From positions 1 to 64,000 of the forward strand of contig JAKCPI010001873.1 in NCBI GenBank assembly GCA_023213315.1: a DNA stretch of 64,000 nt, read 5' to 3'. Made by a program: the position numbers and the translations under genes. Shown in pieces: positions 21,848 through 32,803 of the stretch. The DNA is from Euborellia annulipes. Lineage: Eukaryota; Arthropoda; Insecta; Dermaptera; Anisolabididae. Within the stretch, counting starts at the first letter, position 1. Every line of letters begins with the position of its first letter. The notes below the pieces were generated by a model. That model was given only the letters and a program-made list of their open reading frames with translations, was not told the origin of the DNA and made no database searches.

Positions 21848-23832
21848 GCAGGGCCGGATCTAGGGGGGGGGGGGGCAGTGGGTGCATATGCCCCGGGCGG
21901 CAGATATTAGGGGGCGGAAATTAAAGAAACATTTACTTAAAAAAAGGTAAAATGATATGAATTATGAATTTTGCAAAAAAAATTTTAAGAGGGGGTGGCA
22001 AATTGAATTCATATCATTTTACCTTTTTTTTAGTAAGGGTCATTCCTCGTCAGTTCAAACAAAAGCCAATTTCACCCATAATCTCAGATTTTTATCAAAC
22101 TTGGTATGTTTGTTCTATATATAGAGATAAGTAACAGCACCAAATTTCAATTTTTTATCTCAATTAGTTTTCGAGTTATGGCAATTTAAAGTTTTGATTT
22201 TTTCACCTTCCGCGGCTTGAATAATGCCAAACAAAATGTGACATGGAAGAGAAAATAATTTCTCATTTATTTATTTGACCACCAATCTTGATGAAATTTT
22301 TATGGTAGGTTCTTTAAACAATAAGGAATTAGAAAAAAAAATATATCACGAATCTAAGTTAATCCTAAAATATAAAAAAAAATTCATATTGTTGATTTTT
22401 TTTTAGTTTTGAAAACGCAAACATGGTTTAGCTAAAGCCAATATCTCCAAAGGGAATGAGATATTCAAGAATTTTTTTTTCTAAATAATCTACATGAAAT
22501 GGGCTTTAATTTAGTAAAATAAAAATTTTGTGTATTTTGTTCCTCTATTTCTAAAGTCCATTGCAAGTTTAAATATATAGTTTTACATGTTAAAAAGGTT
22601 TCAAGGGCAAAATGAAAATATACATTTTATAGAGCATCTAAAAAATAATTGATTTATGAATTTTAATAAAAATCGTGAGAGCGAATTTTGAGAAAATTGA
22701 AAAAAACTGAATAAGTACATCAGTAAAGTACTAGTTCTTTTTGGCCGATTTTGTTCAAAAGCTTATTTTGAGTGTCCGGGAGGTACCTAACTTAAATATC
22801 CAATTTCAACCTCCTAGCTCAATTCTTTTTGCTTTCATTTAAACAAAGTGTTTTCGTCTGTCATGATTTCAATTGAACACTGTGTGTGTGTGTGCCTGCT
22901 TAAAACTGAACACAGACGAAAACACTTTGTTTAAATGAAAGCATAAAAGAATTGAGCTAGGAGGTTGAAATTGGATATTTAAGTTAGGTACCCTCCCGGA
23001 CACTCAAAATAAGCTTTTGAACAAAATCGGCCAAAAAGAACTAGTACTTTACTGATGTACTTATTCAGTTTTTTTCAATTTTCTCAAAATTCGCTCTAAC
23101 GATTTTTATTAAAATTCATAAATCAATTATTTTTTAGATGCTCTATAAATTGTATATTTTCATTTTGCCCTTGAAACCTTTTTAACATGTAAAACTATAT
23201 ATTTAAACTTGCAATGGACTTTAGAAATAGAGGGAACAAAATACACAAAATTTTTATTTTACTAAATTAAAGCCCATTTCATGTAGATTATTTAGAAAAA
23301 AAAATTCTTGAATATCTCATTCCCTTTTGGAGATATTGGCTTTAGCTAAACCATGTTTGCGTTTTTCAAAACTAAAAAAAAATCAACAATATGAATTTTT
23401 TTTTATATTTTAGGATTAACTTAGATTCGTGATATATTTTTTTTCTAATTCCTTATTGTTTAAAGAACCTACCATAAAAATTTCATCAAGATTGGTGGTC
23501 AAATAAATAAATGAGAAATTATTTTCTCTTCCATGTCACATTTTGTTTGGCATTAGCCAAGCCGCGAAAGGTGAAAAAATCAAAACTTTAAATTGCCATA
23601 ACTCGAAAACTAATTGAGATAAAAAATTGAAATTTGGTGCTGTTACTTATCTCTATATATAGAACAAACATACCAAGTTTGATAAAAATCTGAGATTATG
23701 GGTGAAATGGCCTGGTTGAACTGACGAGGAATGACCCTAAATCTTTCTTTAATTGCTGCCCCCTGATATCTGCCGCCCGGGGCACATGCCGCCCATGGGC
23801 ACCCACTGCCCCTCCCTAGATCCGGTCCTGTA
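21848..23832. repeat. 2-kb near-perfect palindrome
   Basis: The outer ends GGGCCGGATCTAGGG and CCCTAGATCCGGTCC enclose GCCCCGGGCGGCAGATAT and complement. The arms of about 830 bp (22036-22860 and about 22910-23741) then match with few differences. The short centre has (GT)n and ACAGACGAAAACAC. The arms include part of the GTAAAGTACTAGTACTTTTTGGCC repeat family. No ORF longer than 64 codons. Confidence 0.85.
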
Positions 23833-23845
23833 TTCAAATTAATGT

Positions 23846-23876
<31 letters not shown>

Positions 23877-24011
23877 ATAATTATAAATTGCTTAGAATAT
23901 ATTAAATTTCATCAAAAATAAATTTTCCCCTCAACATTTTCTTAATTCTAACATTTAACAAAATAAATTTTTTTTTTTGTTTTTCAAGTCTGAATGACTT
24001 GAGTCAAAAAT

Positions 24012-25176
24012 TTAAATTCGTATCTTCATAGAGTGTTTTATTTTATGTCTTAACAGGCTAGCCTGTGATTTAAATGCTTTTGAACAAATATCGCATGTAT
24101 TGCTATGTATTCTCATATGAACTTTTAGCGTATTACGTGTTGAAAAAGTATTTTTACAAATTTCACACTTATAGCCGTCTCCTTTAGTGTGAATCCTCTG
24201 GTGAACTCGGAGAATATTCCTTGATGCAAATGATTTTCTACAAATTTCACATTTATATGATCTTGATGCTTTGTGAACTCTCTTATGTAGTTTTAATATA
24301 TTCTCGTATATAAAAGTTTTTTTACAAATTTCACATTTGTATGGTCTCTCTTCAATATGAGTTTTCTCATGCCTCCTAGCCGAACGTTTATTTCTAAATT
24401 CTTTTTTGCCGATTTCACGTTTATTGGCTTTCTTTTTACTGTGAACTTTTTGATGAACTTGACGTCCACCTGAAGTTCTAAATCCTTTGTTACACATTTT
24501 ACATTTGTACGGTTTTTTTCGTCCAGTGTGAGAGTTCTCTCCAGGATGAGATCTCTGGTGATTTTCAAGTGAATCCTTGGATGTCGATGCTTTTGTGCCA
24601 ATTTCACATTCAGAAGGTTTTTTCTGTCCAGTGTGAGAGTTCTCTCCAGGATGAGATCTCTGGTGATTTTCAAGTGAATCCTTGGATGTCGATGCTTTTG
24701 TGCCAATTTCACATTCAGAAGGTTTTTTTTTGTCCAGTGTGAGATTTTAAATGTCTTGTATAATTAAATTCTTCCGTAAAGATTTTTAAACAAATGTTAC
24801 ATTCATAACGACTATTTTTAGTATGAGCTTTCTTATGTTCCGAGAGAACATCTTCAGTTGAAAAGACTTTATTACAAAATTCACATTTGTAGATTATCTT
24901 ATTATGTTGACTTTTAAGATGTTTATCTAATTCTTCTTTATTAATAAATACTGAATTACAAATTTGACATTTACTTATATTATGCTCTCTTTTAAAATGT
25001 TCAATATATGCTTCTAATCCTTTATAATTTTTATAACAAAAATAACACTTTATAATTTTATCATCGGGACCAACTAAAGATGATTGTTGGTTAGAATCTC
25101 TATTTTCTTCTTGATTTAGTTCTAAATTAACAAAAAAAATGAAATTAACAAATTGGATTAATTCATTTGCTGGCAT
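24012..25176 (-). CDS. C2H2 zinc-finger protein, about 387 aa, with one homopolymer frameshift
   Basis: Two overlapping reading frames form one protein if a single base is removed from the T9 run at 24723-24731. Upstream (25176-24728) are an acidic, Gln/Asn-containing N-terminus and four fingers starting CYFC, CQIC, CEFC and CNIC. After the shift come two near-identical degenerate fingers (CEIGTKASTSKDSLENHQRS, second Cys replaced by Gly), a CKMC finger, a degenerate REIG finger, then four good fingers (CEICKKTF, CEICRKSF, CEICKNTF, CDICSKAF), ending HSMKIRI and stop. Linkers of TGQKKP/GERP type are only partly kept. It is probably a DNA-binding nuclear protein; no target can be inferred. It appears intronless, which fits a lineage-expanded or retroposed ZNF; an upstream exon cannot be excluded. 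The two degenerate fingers are a 105-bp tandem duplication. Confidence 0.82.
24521..24731 (-). repeat. 105-bp in-frame tandem duplication in the zinc-finger gene
   Basis: The GTCCAGTGTGAGAG string starts at 24521 and again at 24626, and its prefix recurs at 24732. Spacing is 105 then 106 bases, the extra base being in the T run. The two units are nearly identical over their length and encode 35 residues each, equal to one finger plus a stretched linker. High identity implies a recent duplication of a finger that had already lost its second cysteine. Confidence 0.85.
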
Positions 25177-25734
25177 ACAAAAGGAGTTAAGTCAAAAAGC
25201 ATAAACTTTAAGAGGAATCTAAAAACAAAGTTTTCACATCCATAATTCAATTTAAAGCAATTTTGGTGATTTAAAAAATGATCAGTGATATCATATTATC
25301 TTGTGATATCTAGAAATACAGATCTCTTTTTAAACACAACAGAAAGTGTTCGGATCTACTTCACTTTTTGTCTTTTCGATAGATGAAAGAAAAAAAAAAA
25401 CTTTTCTCAAAAAAATTGACTTAACTCCCTTTAACATGACTGTCCACGATTTAATATAAATTTACATACAAGGAATGCTCTCTTTCCTGTGAGCCCGTGA
25501 TATTTTTACAATTAATCATTTGTGAGGTATGTCTTTGTGACTGGAAGTATGATTAAGGTAGTGTCAAGGGGCTCTTTGTTGCTAAATTTTTTCTTCTTAT
25601 TGAAATATAAAGAGAGAAAGTATTGTTTTTTTTTTACTAGTAGTTTGTTTCATAAATAAACATGTTCAAACATTTTCATTGAAACAATATATGACAGGTG
25701 TGGCAAACTTTTATCCATTAAGGGCGACATATGC

Positions 25735-26890
25735 TTAAAAAATGAGGTTTTCGAGAAAAAACCAATTTTGGAGTTAATTACTCGGGATTTTTTTATTTAT
25801 TCTATTAGAGGTTTCTTTCTGCACCAAATGACATCCATTTAGTCTGATCTGATTAGCCGTTCGGAATCTACAGGGGTTTAAAATTTCGAAAAACGAAATC
25901 CCGCCGAGTGTCTCATGCGGTAAAATGACGTCATATCAAAAAAAGAAAAAAGCCCTGGGGGTATTGAACCACTCTTTCTAAAACAATATTTAGATTTAAT
26001 GTAGCTTTATGGTCAAGTCGCTATGCGTTGCACAAGTAGGGCTATTTTTCGATATTTTTTTGTCTAAAAAATGAGGTTTTTCGAGAAAAAACAATTTTGG
26101 AGTTAATTACTCGAGATTTTTTTATTTATTCTATTAGAGGTTTCTTTCGCACCAAATGACATCCCATTTAGTCTGATCTGATTAGCCGTTCGGAATCTAC
26201 AGGGGTTTAAAATTTCGAAAAACGAAATCCCGCGAGTGCTCTCATGCGGTAAAATGACGTCATATCAAAAAAGAAAAAAAGCCCTGGGGGTATTGAACCA
26301 CTCTTTCTAAAACTATATTTAGATTTAATGTAGCTTTTATGGTCAAGTCGCTATGCGTTGCACAAGTAGGGCTATTTTTCGATATTTTTTTGTCTAAAAA
26401 ATGAGGTTTTTCGAGAAAAAACAATTTTGGAGTTAATTACTCGGGATTTTTTTATTTATTCTATTAGAGGTTTTCTTTCTGCACCAAATGACATCCCATT
26501 TAGTCTGATCTGATTAGCCGTTCGGAATCTACAGGGGTTTAAATTTTCGAAAAACGAAATCCCGCGAGTGCTCTCATGCGGTAAAATGACGTCATATCAA
26601 AAAAATGAAAAAATAACCTCTGGGTATTGAACCACTCTTTCTAAAACTATATTTAGATTTAATGTAGCTTTTATGGTCAAGTCGCTATGCGTTGCACAAG
26701 TAGGGCTATTTTTCGATATTTTTTTGTCTAAAAAATGAGGTTTTTCGAGAAAAACAATTTTTGAGTTAATTACTCGGGATTTTTTTATTTATTCTATTAG
26801 AGGTTTTCTTCTGCACCAAATGACATCCCATTTAGTCTGATCTGATTAGCCGTTCAGAATCTACAGGAGTTTAAATTTCAAATTAGAATT
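25735..26890 (+). repeat. Satellite-like tandem repeat, about 330 bp x 3.5
   Basis: The ATGAGGTTTT start recurs at about 25742, 26071, 26401 and 26735. Units share GGAGTTAATTACTCGGGATT, GATCTGATTAGCCGTTCGGA and CTCATGCGGTAAAATGACGTC. Units 2-4 are nearly identical; unit 1 and the truncated end are more diverged. Diverged inverted units lie at 4862-5420. Confidence 0.85.
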
Positions 26891-27029
26891 TAGCAGGGGT
26901 AAAATAAAATATAGGAAAAAATAAATGTGAATTCTTTAGTGAAAACTCATTCTTTCTAACGTATATTTATAATATACCTCAAGACAGAGGAGTATTAAAA
27001 TAAATTTTTGATGCCTCTAAAAAACAATG

Positions 27030-27280
27030 ATTTGAAGAGACGTCAAAAACCTCAAGACGTAGGCTGCGAAAAATATTTATTTTATTATGCCTTTGGTTGA
27101 CGTTTCAGCCACTAGGTCTAGAGCATCTTCAGAGCCGGAGACGGAAACAAATTAAGAAATACAATTTCAGCGACACACATTCGCTGAAGATGGCCTAGAC
27201 CTGTGGTCGAAACGTCAGCCAAAGGCTTAATAAAAGAAATATTTTTGGCTCCATACGTCTTGAGATTTTTTAATGACAAT
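27030..27280. repeat. Foldback with hammerhead-like cores on both arms
   Basis: Arms CTCAAGACGTAGGCTGCGAA and a diverged complement. The right arm reads CTGAAGA-T-GGCC...GGTC-GAAACGTCAGCC; the left arm (minus) reads CTGAAGA...GGCTGAAACGTCAACC. Confidence 0.68.
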
Positions 27281-27351
27281 TGAATATTTTCTTTAATTAG
27301 AAAATGCAAGGGTGGGATTTTATTTTACTATAAGCAACGAAATCATTTAAG

Positions 27352-27850
27352 GCCTGGCGTCCACTGGAAGTAGAAAGCGGCGAAATTTAGTTCGCGCGAA
27401 TACGATGGAAACGCGCGAATAATCCAAACACTTATTGGCAAATGAGCCCTCGTCCACTAGGAGAGTTTCATTCGCGCTAATCGCAACGTATAGTCGCGAC
27501 CAGCGAACCGATCCAATTTTGTTCGATATTTCGCGCGTTTGAAAGCGTCAAAGGGGCGGCCATTTTGGCCTTGTAAGGTTATATTTTAAGACCAAACAGC
27601 CAATCTACAATTCTTCATTATAAATATAGATTTCATCATGGAAGTTGAAAATTAATGCCATATTGACCTAGCAAGGTTATATTTGACGTTCGCTGTAAGA
27701 TTAAGTATACTTAATTATAGGTTATGTCAGCCATGTTGAATTCGCAGTTCGCAGGTTTCTGCTACTAGTGGACGGACGCGCGACATTCCGCGCGTTAGAT
27801 TTCGCTTGTTTTCGCTATTCGCTAGTTTCTGCTTCCACTGCGTCCAGTCA
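27352..27850. mobile_element. MITE with GCGTCCACTGG-type ends and GCGCGAA interior
   Basis: Inverted ends CTGGCGTCCACTGGAAGTAG and a diverged complement ending CCACTGCGTCCAGTC. The interior carries many GCGCGAA/TTCGCGCG motifs, CpG-rich against the AT-rich background. No coding region and no clear TSD; superfamily not assigned. Confidence 0.6.
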
Positions 27851-27965
27851 TATAGAGCCTATAGAGGCGATTTGGACGAATTATAATTTCTATACCAAGT
27901 GGAAAGAGAACAGTCCTTGTGAATAATATAATAAGAAAAAAAAAATATCAAAATATTTTTTTTTG

Positions 27966-28935
27966 TTGGTAAGAGAGAAAGAATTATATAGGCCTATTAA
28001 TGAAAAATTTTCGTCTATAAAAGAAGATAGAAGCATGGTGATGTTAAAGAAGGTAATATCTCTATTTATAATGAGAAGTTGTAACCCTTTTAAGTCAGAT
28101 AATAGATTCTTATTTATTTTCAAACAAAAGCATAAATTGTTTTCTAAAGATCAAGCATTGAAAAAGTAAATGAAAGTTGAGGTTTTCTTTATAAGTCACT
28201 ATACTGTATAAAATTTCATGTTGAAGCGTGAAACCTAAAGAAGACAAGTGATTATGTTTCACTGAGCTGCAACAGCTGCTGTTCAATTGACAGGCTTTTT
28301 CAGAAAATTTTAGTTTGTGGTTGGTTTATATTGATTAATAAGAATCTCAAAAAGATCATTTGGAAGACTTATTTGTGCTTTTGTTTGCAAAAAATATTCA
28401 AGTTTTTTTTTTTTTAATTTGTTTTAAGATCTTTTTGGCATCTTAAGCCATTTAGACCCCAAATAAATTTTTCTCGTTTGAGACGGGAAGCGAATCTGTG
28501 ACTGAAGCTAATGTCTTCTCTCTGAGCCAAGGGTCACAGACAAATTATTGAAGTTAACATTTTTAAAAAGTTATTAAAACAAAAAATAATATAATTTACA
28601 ATATAAATAGAGATATTAGCTTTAAGTCTTTGCACACTTTGCATATCAATGATCTCACTAATCATTTTTTTTATATATATATAAAAAAAAAAATTAATGA
28701 GAATGAAGAAAAAGTAGAATTTTAAGTTGCATTAAACAGAAAGTAGAGAAAAATTAGGAGAGTTATTAAATTTTTTAAGGTACTCTGGGTGATTCTTTTC
28801 ATTTTGCTCAGAGCTACAACGTCTGCTTCCTCGGTGTATTTCTACAAATAACAACGGAGACCTCGTTGACTGGTGTTGATTGGTTGAACCTAAAATATAA
28901 AAAAAAATAATTAATACACTAGAAAAAAAACTTAA
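27966..28935. repeat. Duplicated block, partner at 8235-9185
   Basis: Same as above. Differences are mostly substitutions and short indels. The match stops at GGGGGTTCAGGAGG. Confidence 0.85.
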
Positions 28936-30052
28936 GGGGGTTCAGGAGGTAGAAGTTACGCATGTTTTTCCCGAGAAGAGGGCGGTGTGTGTCTTCAAAA
29001 GTAATCCAAAAAACAACACCTTGTTACCCTATAGGCGGATCAGCCACCTTGATCAATTAATTATAAATAAAAAATATGAGAATGTTTAAATATTAAGTGA
29101 TTTTGTATTAATTTAATTGATTTGATTATGATTAAATTTGATTTATATTTTTGTAAAATTATTGAGGTTTATTTTAAATAAATTATAAATTTTATTAAAT
29201 TGGAAATTTGTGCGGCGACGATGACGCGAAAGGGGTGCGCGCGCCGACAAAAGACAAAGAGTGAAGCGGCATTGAGATCCTAGAAGCCGGAGAGACTACA
29301 CGTCTTGAATTTCACTCTCTCTCTCCAACCCTTTATAATTGACCCCAATTTCTCATCAATTAATTACACGTTTAATTTTACATTTGTGATGTGTTAAAAA
29401 ACCACCAAATTCATATCTTCAAAGAAGAATCACATTATCAACGACCATTGGTCACTTCTCCGCTGGCAGAATTGGACCATCACCGGTAGCAGCAAATCTC
29501 TTCGTGGGAACCACATCAAAGATAAGATTTTCATCGCTTCCCTTTCCCCTCAGTGCAGTGTTTAATAAAAAGCTAGCTTTTGTTTTTATAAAAAATAAAA
29601 AATATATTTAATTATAAAAAAGTTTCATCCAAGCTTGGAATTAATAATAAATATTAAAAATATAAAAATCATTGAAATTAACATAAAAATTGAAAACTTT
29701 GAACAATCAATAATTTTAATTACACTTTAATCTTAATTAGTATAATTAAACTAAATCATTATCTATATATATCAAAGAAGCAGATACTCGTTATAATTAA
29801 AAACAAAATTTCATATAAAAAAAAAATATTTCTTGTTTTGAATAAATGAAAAATATATTAATCTGAAAAATCTCGACTTTGCTTTGTTTCCCCCCCCACA
29901 ACAATAAATTTAAGAGATTTCTTTACAGCAATTAATATAACAACCTATTACGAAAATTTGCCAAGAGATGTCAGCATGGTAGCTAATCATTTAATGGATT
30001 TGGTTGATTTCCATTGATCTTTTAATAATAAATACTTTATAAATGTTATTAT
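28936..30052. other. No gene recognised
   Basis: Mostly AT-rich. 29205-29575 is less AT-rich, with CTCTCTCTCTCCAACCCTTT and a downstream AATAAA at 29568, resembling the transcribed part of an LTR, but no TG...CA borders or second copy are seen. Confidence 0.4.
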
Positions 30053-30475
30053 TAGAGACCGGATTCCTATGCAATTGCATATTCTATTTGCTAATAGGTA
30101 CATCACTGAAAACCAATTTTCTATCCGAATCATGCCCCCTTGGAGTTAAGGTTCAAATTCTATATTGCATATTTTTGCATATTTGGCCAATATTGCATAA
30201 AGTTGCATATTTAAAGCTTTTTGGATATTTTAAATTTTTTTTCACTAAAAGTTCCATTTTTATTTTAATTTTTTTTTTTCTAAAAACAAAAAAAAAAAAA
30301 TTAAACGAAAAAAAAAATTTAAATCCTTTTATTACATTGTAAAAAATAAATAACTATATTTTTTATTCTTTATATCCTCTTTTAAGAAATAAATTTAGTT
30401 TTTCTAGAATTTTCGTTGGATGAATATCAAGTCAGTTGTGTTCATAGTTCGAAGTCAAATTAATTAAAGAAAAAA

Positions 30476-32008
30476 ATGCCAAAACAGGGGTCCTCGTTTG
30501 CTTCAAAAATTTCGCAATGGATTGCTCCCTATGAAAAGGATAAAATATTTACGACTGAAGGTAATGTTGTTTTTTGCAATCCATGCGGAAAAAAATTTCG
30601 AGCTATCGGAAGTCGCAAGTTGATCAACACGTCAAAACAGGTATGTCGTTTAATTAGGTTTTTATTTCTTTAATTACAAATCGAGCCTTATTTTGTAGAC
30701 TTACATTTGGCCAGCGTCAAACGTAAAGATGTCAAAACTCAGCAACTCTTAACTTCTATGCGTGGTATAGCTGAACAAACAATATTTTTTGAAGATTTGT
30801 GTCATGCCATGGTGGCTTCTGGAATCCCACTTTGGAATTTGCAAAAGACCCCCTTCAAAGACTTTTTGGCCAAATACACAAATAACAAAATTCCCGACGA
30901 AAGCACGTTGAGAAAAAATTATCTACCCATTTGCTATAATAAGACTATAGAGAAAATTAAAAATGAGTTAGTTGATAATTATTTATATTTAATTGTAGAT
31001 GAAACTACCGACCCTAGGGGTATCTACGTAGCTAATTTATTGGTTGGCGTTTTAAGCCCAAATGGTCCAAAAAATCCATTTTTGGTCTGTTCAAAACATC
31101 TTGAAAAAACTAATTATGAGACTATATGTCGATTTATTAATGATGGGCTAAAATTTATTTCAACAGGGTCGATTGAAAATAAAGTATTGCTATTTATTTC
31201 TGATGCAGCCCCCTATATGGTAAAGGCCGGACAATCATTAAAAATTTTTTACTTTAAAATGATACATGTGACATGCATCGCTCATGCCTGCAATCGCCTA
31301 GCGGAAAAAATAAGAGAAATTTTTCCTCATATAAATAAATTAATAAACAACGGCAAAAAAATGTTTTTAAAGGCCCCTTCAAGGGTTGATGTTTACAAAG
31401 AATTAATGCTTGGAAAACCGTTGCCTCCCCAACCAGTAATAACTCGCTGGGGTACGTGGCTTGCAGCAGCAGTTTTCTATGCAGAAAATTTTCTTGAATT
31501 CAAGAGTGTGGTTCTTAAAATTGCAGAAGTGGACGATGCTCTCTGTGTCCAAAAAGTACATGAATTGCTTAAAACCACCAATACTGGCAAAGATCTGGCA
31601 TTCATTTATGCCAATTGTAAATTTCTTTTAAAAATTATTGAAGATTTAGAAAGGCGTGGGATAGCATTGAGCGAAAATATTAATATAATTGATAATTTGA
31701 AAACCCATGTAAATCAAATACCCGGGGAAAAAGGAAATTTGTTGAAAAATAAATTAAAACATATCCTAGAAAAAAATCCTGGACTAGCGGATTTATGTAA
31801 AATCAATAAAATACTTCAAGGAGATGAAGTTGATGTGATGGAGGAAATCGAACCTATTGCACTAAGTTCATTTAAATATGCCCCTATCACATCTGTTGAT
31901 GTGGAACGATCATTTTCAAAATATAAAACTTTATTAAGCGATAAACGCTATAATTTTAAAGAAGTTAATTTTGAAATGCTTTTAGTTGTAAATTACAATG
32001 CAAATTAA
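30476..32008 (+). CDS. hAT transposase with N-terminal C2H2/BED-like finger, one intron, probable 1-base frameshift
   Basis: Exon 1 (30476-30640) starts MPKQGSSFASKIS and encodes CNPC. A GTATGT...TAG intron (30641-30698) follows, then exon 2 (30699-32008) to the stop. In exon 1 the frame after the A7 run near 30588-30594 should shift by one: the alternative frame reads SQVDQHVKT and joins in phase to DLHLASVKRK, completing a C-x2-C/H-x5-H finger of the CGGBP1/BED-like kind. Exon 2 has YLIVDETTDPRG, LLFISDAAPYM, HVTCIAHACNRLAEKI, TRWGTW and the hAT dimerisation tail [20 protein letters not shown]. Total about 490 aa. The catalytic core looks intact, so the copy is fairly young. CGGBP1-like zinc-finger genes derive from such transposases, but the TIR context argues for a transposon. 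Confidence 0.85.
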
Positions 32009-32042
32009 AAGCAATGATCTTGATCTCCTCATGAAAGCCGAA

Positions 32043-32344
32043 AGCAATTAAAGAAAAATTATTCTCTTTTTTCGCTTTATTTAATACAATTGTCGACGTT
32101 TCGGCCAATTTTTCCGGCCTTCATCAGGACAATTGTTGTTGACTCGAGATTAGAGGGGCTCTTGGCAACTCCTGACATAACTGTTGGTGCGAACAGCATT
32201 AGGGCAAATGTTATGTTTGCCAAGAGCCCCTCTAAGCTCGAGTCAATAACATTTGTCTTGATGAAGCCCGGAAAAATCGACCGAAACGTCGACAATTGTA
32301 TTAAATAAAGCGAAAAAAGAGAAATAATTTTTCTTTAATTGCTT
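32043..32344. repeat. Foldback with hammerhead-like cores on both arms
   Basis: The arms AAGCAATTAAAGAAAAATTA and its complement enclose a second pair of arms with CGACGTTTCGGCC. Read on the minus strand the left arm gives CTGATGA-A-GGCCGG...GGCC-GAAACGTCGAC. The right arm, on the plus strand, gives TTGATGA...CGACCGAAACGTCGAC. It is inserted in the 3' region of the hAT element. Confidence 0.75.
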
Positions 32345-32536
32345 CCGGCTCCCTTACTCTCCTCATTGTTAATTTTAATTATACGTTCAGTTACAAATTA
32401 AAAGTTAGTTTCTCAGAAATATTACGTTTTTTTTTTTTATAAAGTGTTTATTTTGTTAAATAATATTTAGTATATATTTTATAGAAAACTATTTTGTTAA
32501 ATAAATTAACACATTTGACTGTACTGATATTACTGT

Positions 32537-32567
<31 letters not shown>

Positions 32568-32803
32568 AAATTTAGTTTTTATTGCGAGACCAATTTTTTT
32601 TTTTTTTTTTAATCATTTCCTTCCAAAAATAAAACACCATTAGTTTTACATCAGTAGAAATCATGATTTACCTTTAATTGGAAGCCATTTACTCAATATT
32701 TTTGCCATAAATATATTGCATATTTGGCTGCATATTTTAATACTTTTACTGCATATTATATGGCATATTTAGCGGTTTTTGCTGCATAAAAATCCGGTCT
32801 CTA

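Larger units (their letters stand above)
30053..32803 (+). mobile_element. hAT-type DNA transposon, about 2.75 kb, with subterminal repeats
   Basis: Ends are inverted: TAGAGACCGGATT at the left and its complement (AATCCGGTCTCTA) at the right. Multiple GCATATT or TGCATA motifs lie within about 150 bp of both ends, the arrangement that binds hAT transposases. Flanking 8-mers match at only 5 of 8 positions, so the target duplication is decayed or the exact border is off by a base or two. It encodes the spliced transposase at 30476-32008. A hammerhead-type foldback (32043-32344) has inserted just after the transposase stop. Confidence 0.85.

Noticed and set aside
24293..24712. 139-codon Lys/Leu/His-rich ORF
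   Set aside because: Out-of-frame shadow of the zinc-finger gene; the repeated residues come from the 105-bp duplication.
25735..26890. CRISPR array
   Set aside because: Units of about 330 bp are repeated whole with no unique spacers, in eukaryotic DNA.
32077..32308. Paired 72-codon ORFs on opposite strands
   Set aside because: They are the two arms of the hammerhead-type foldback translated; nearly the same peptide on both strands is a palindrome artefact.
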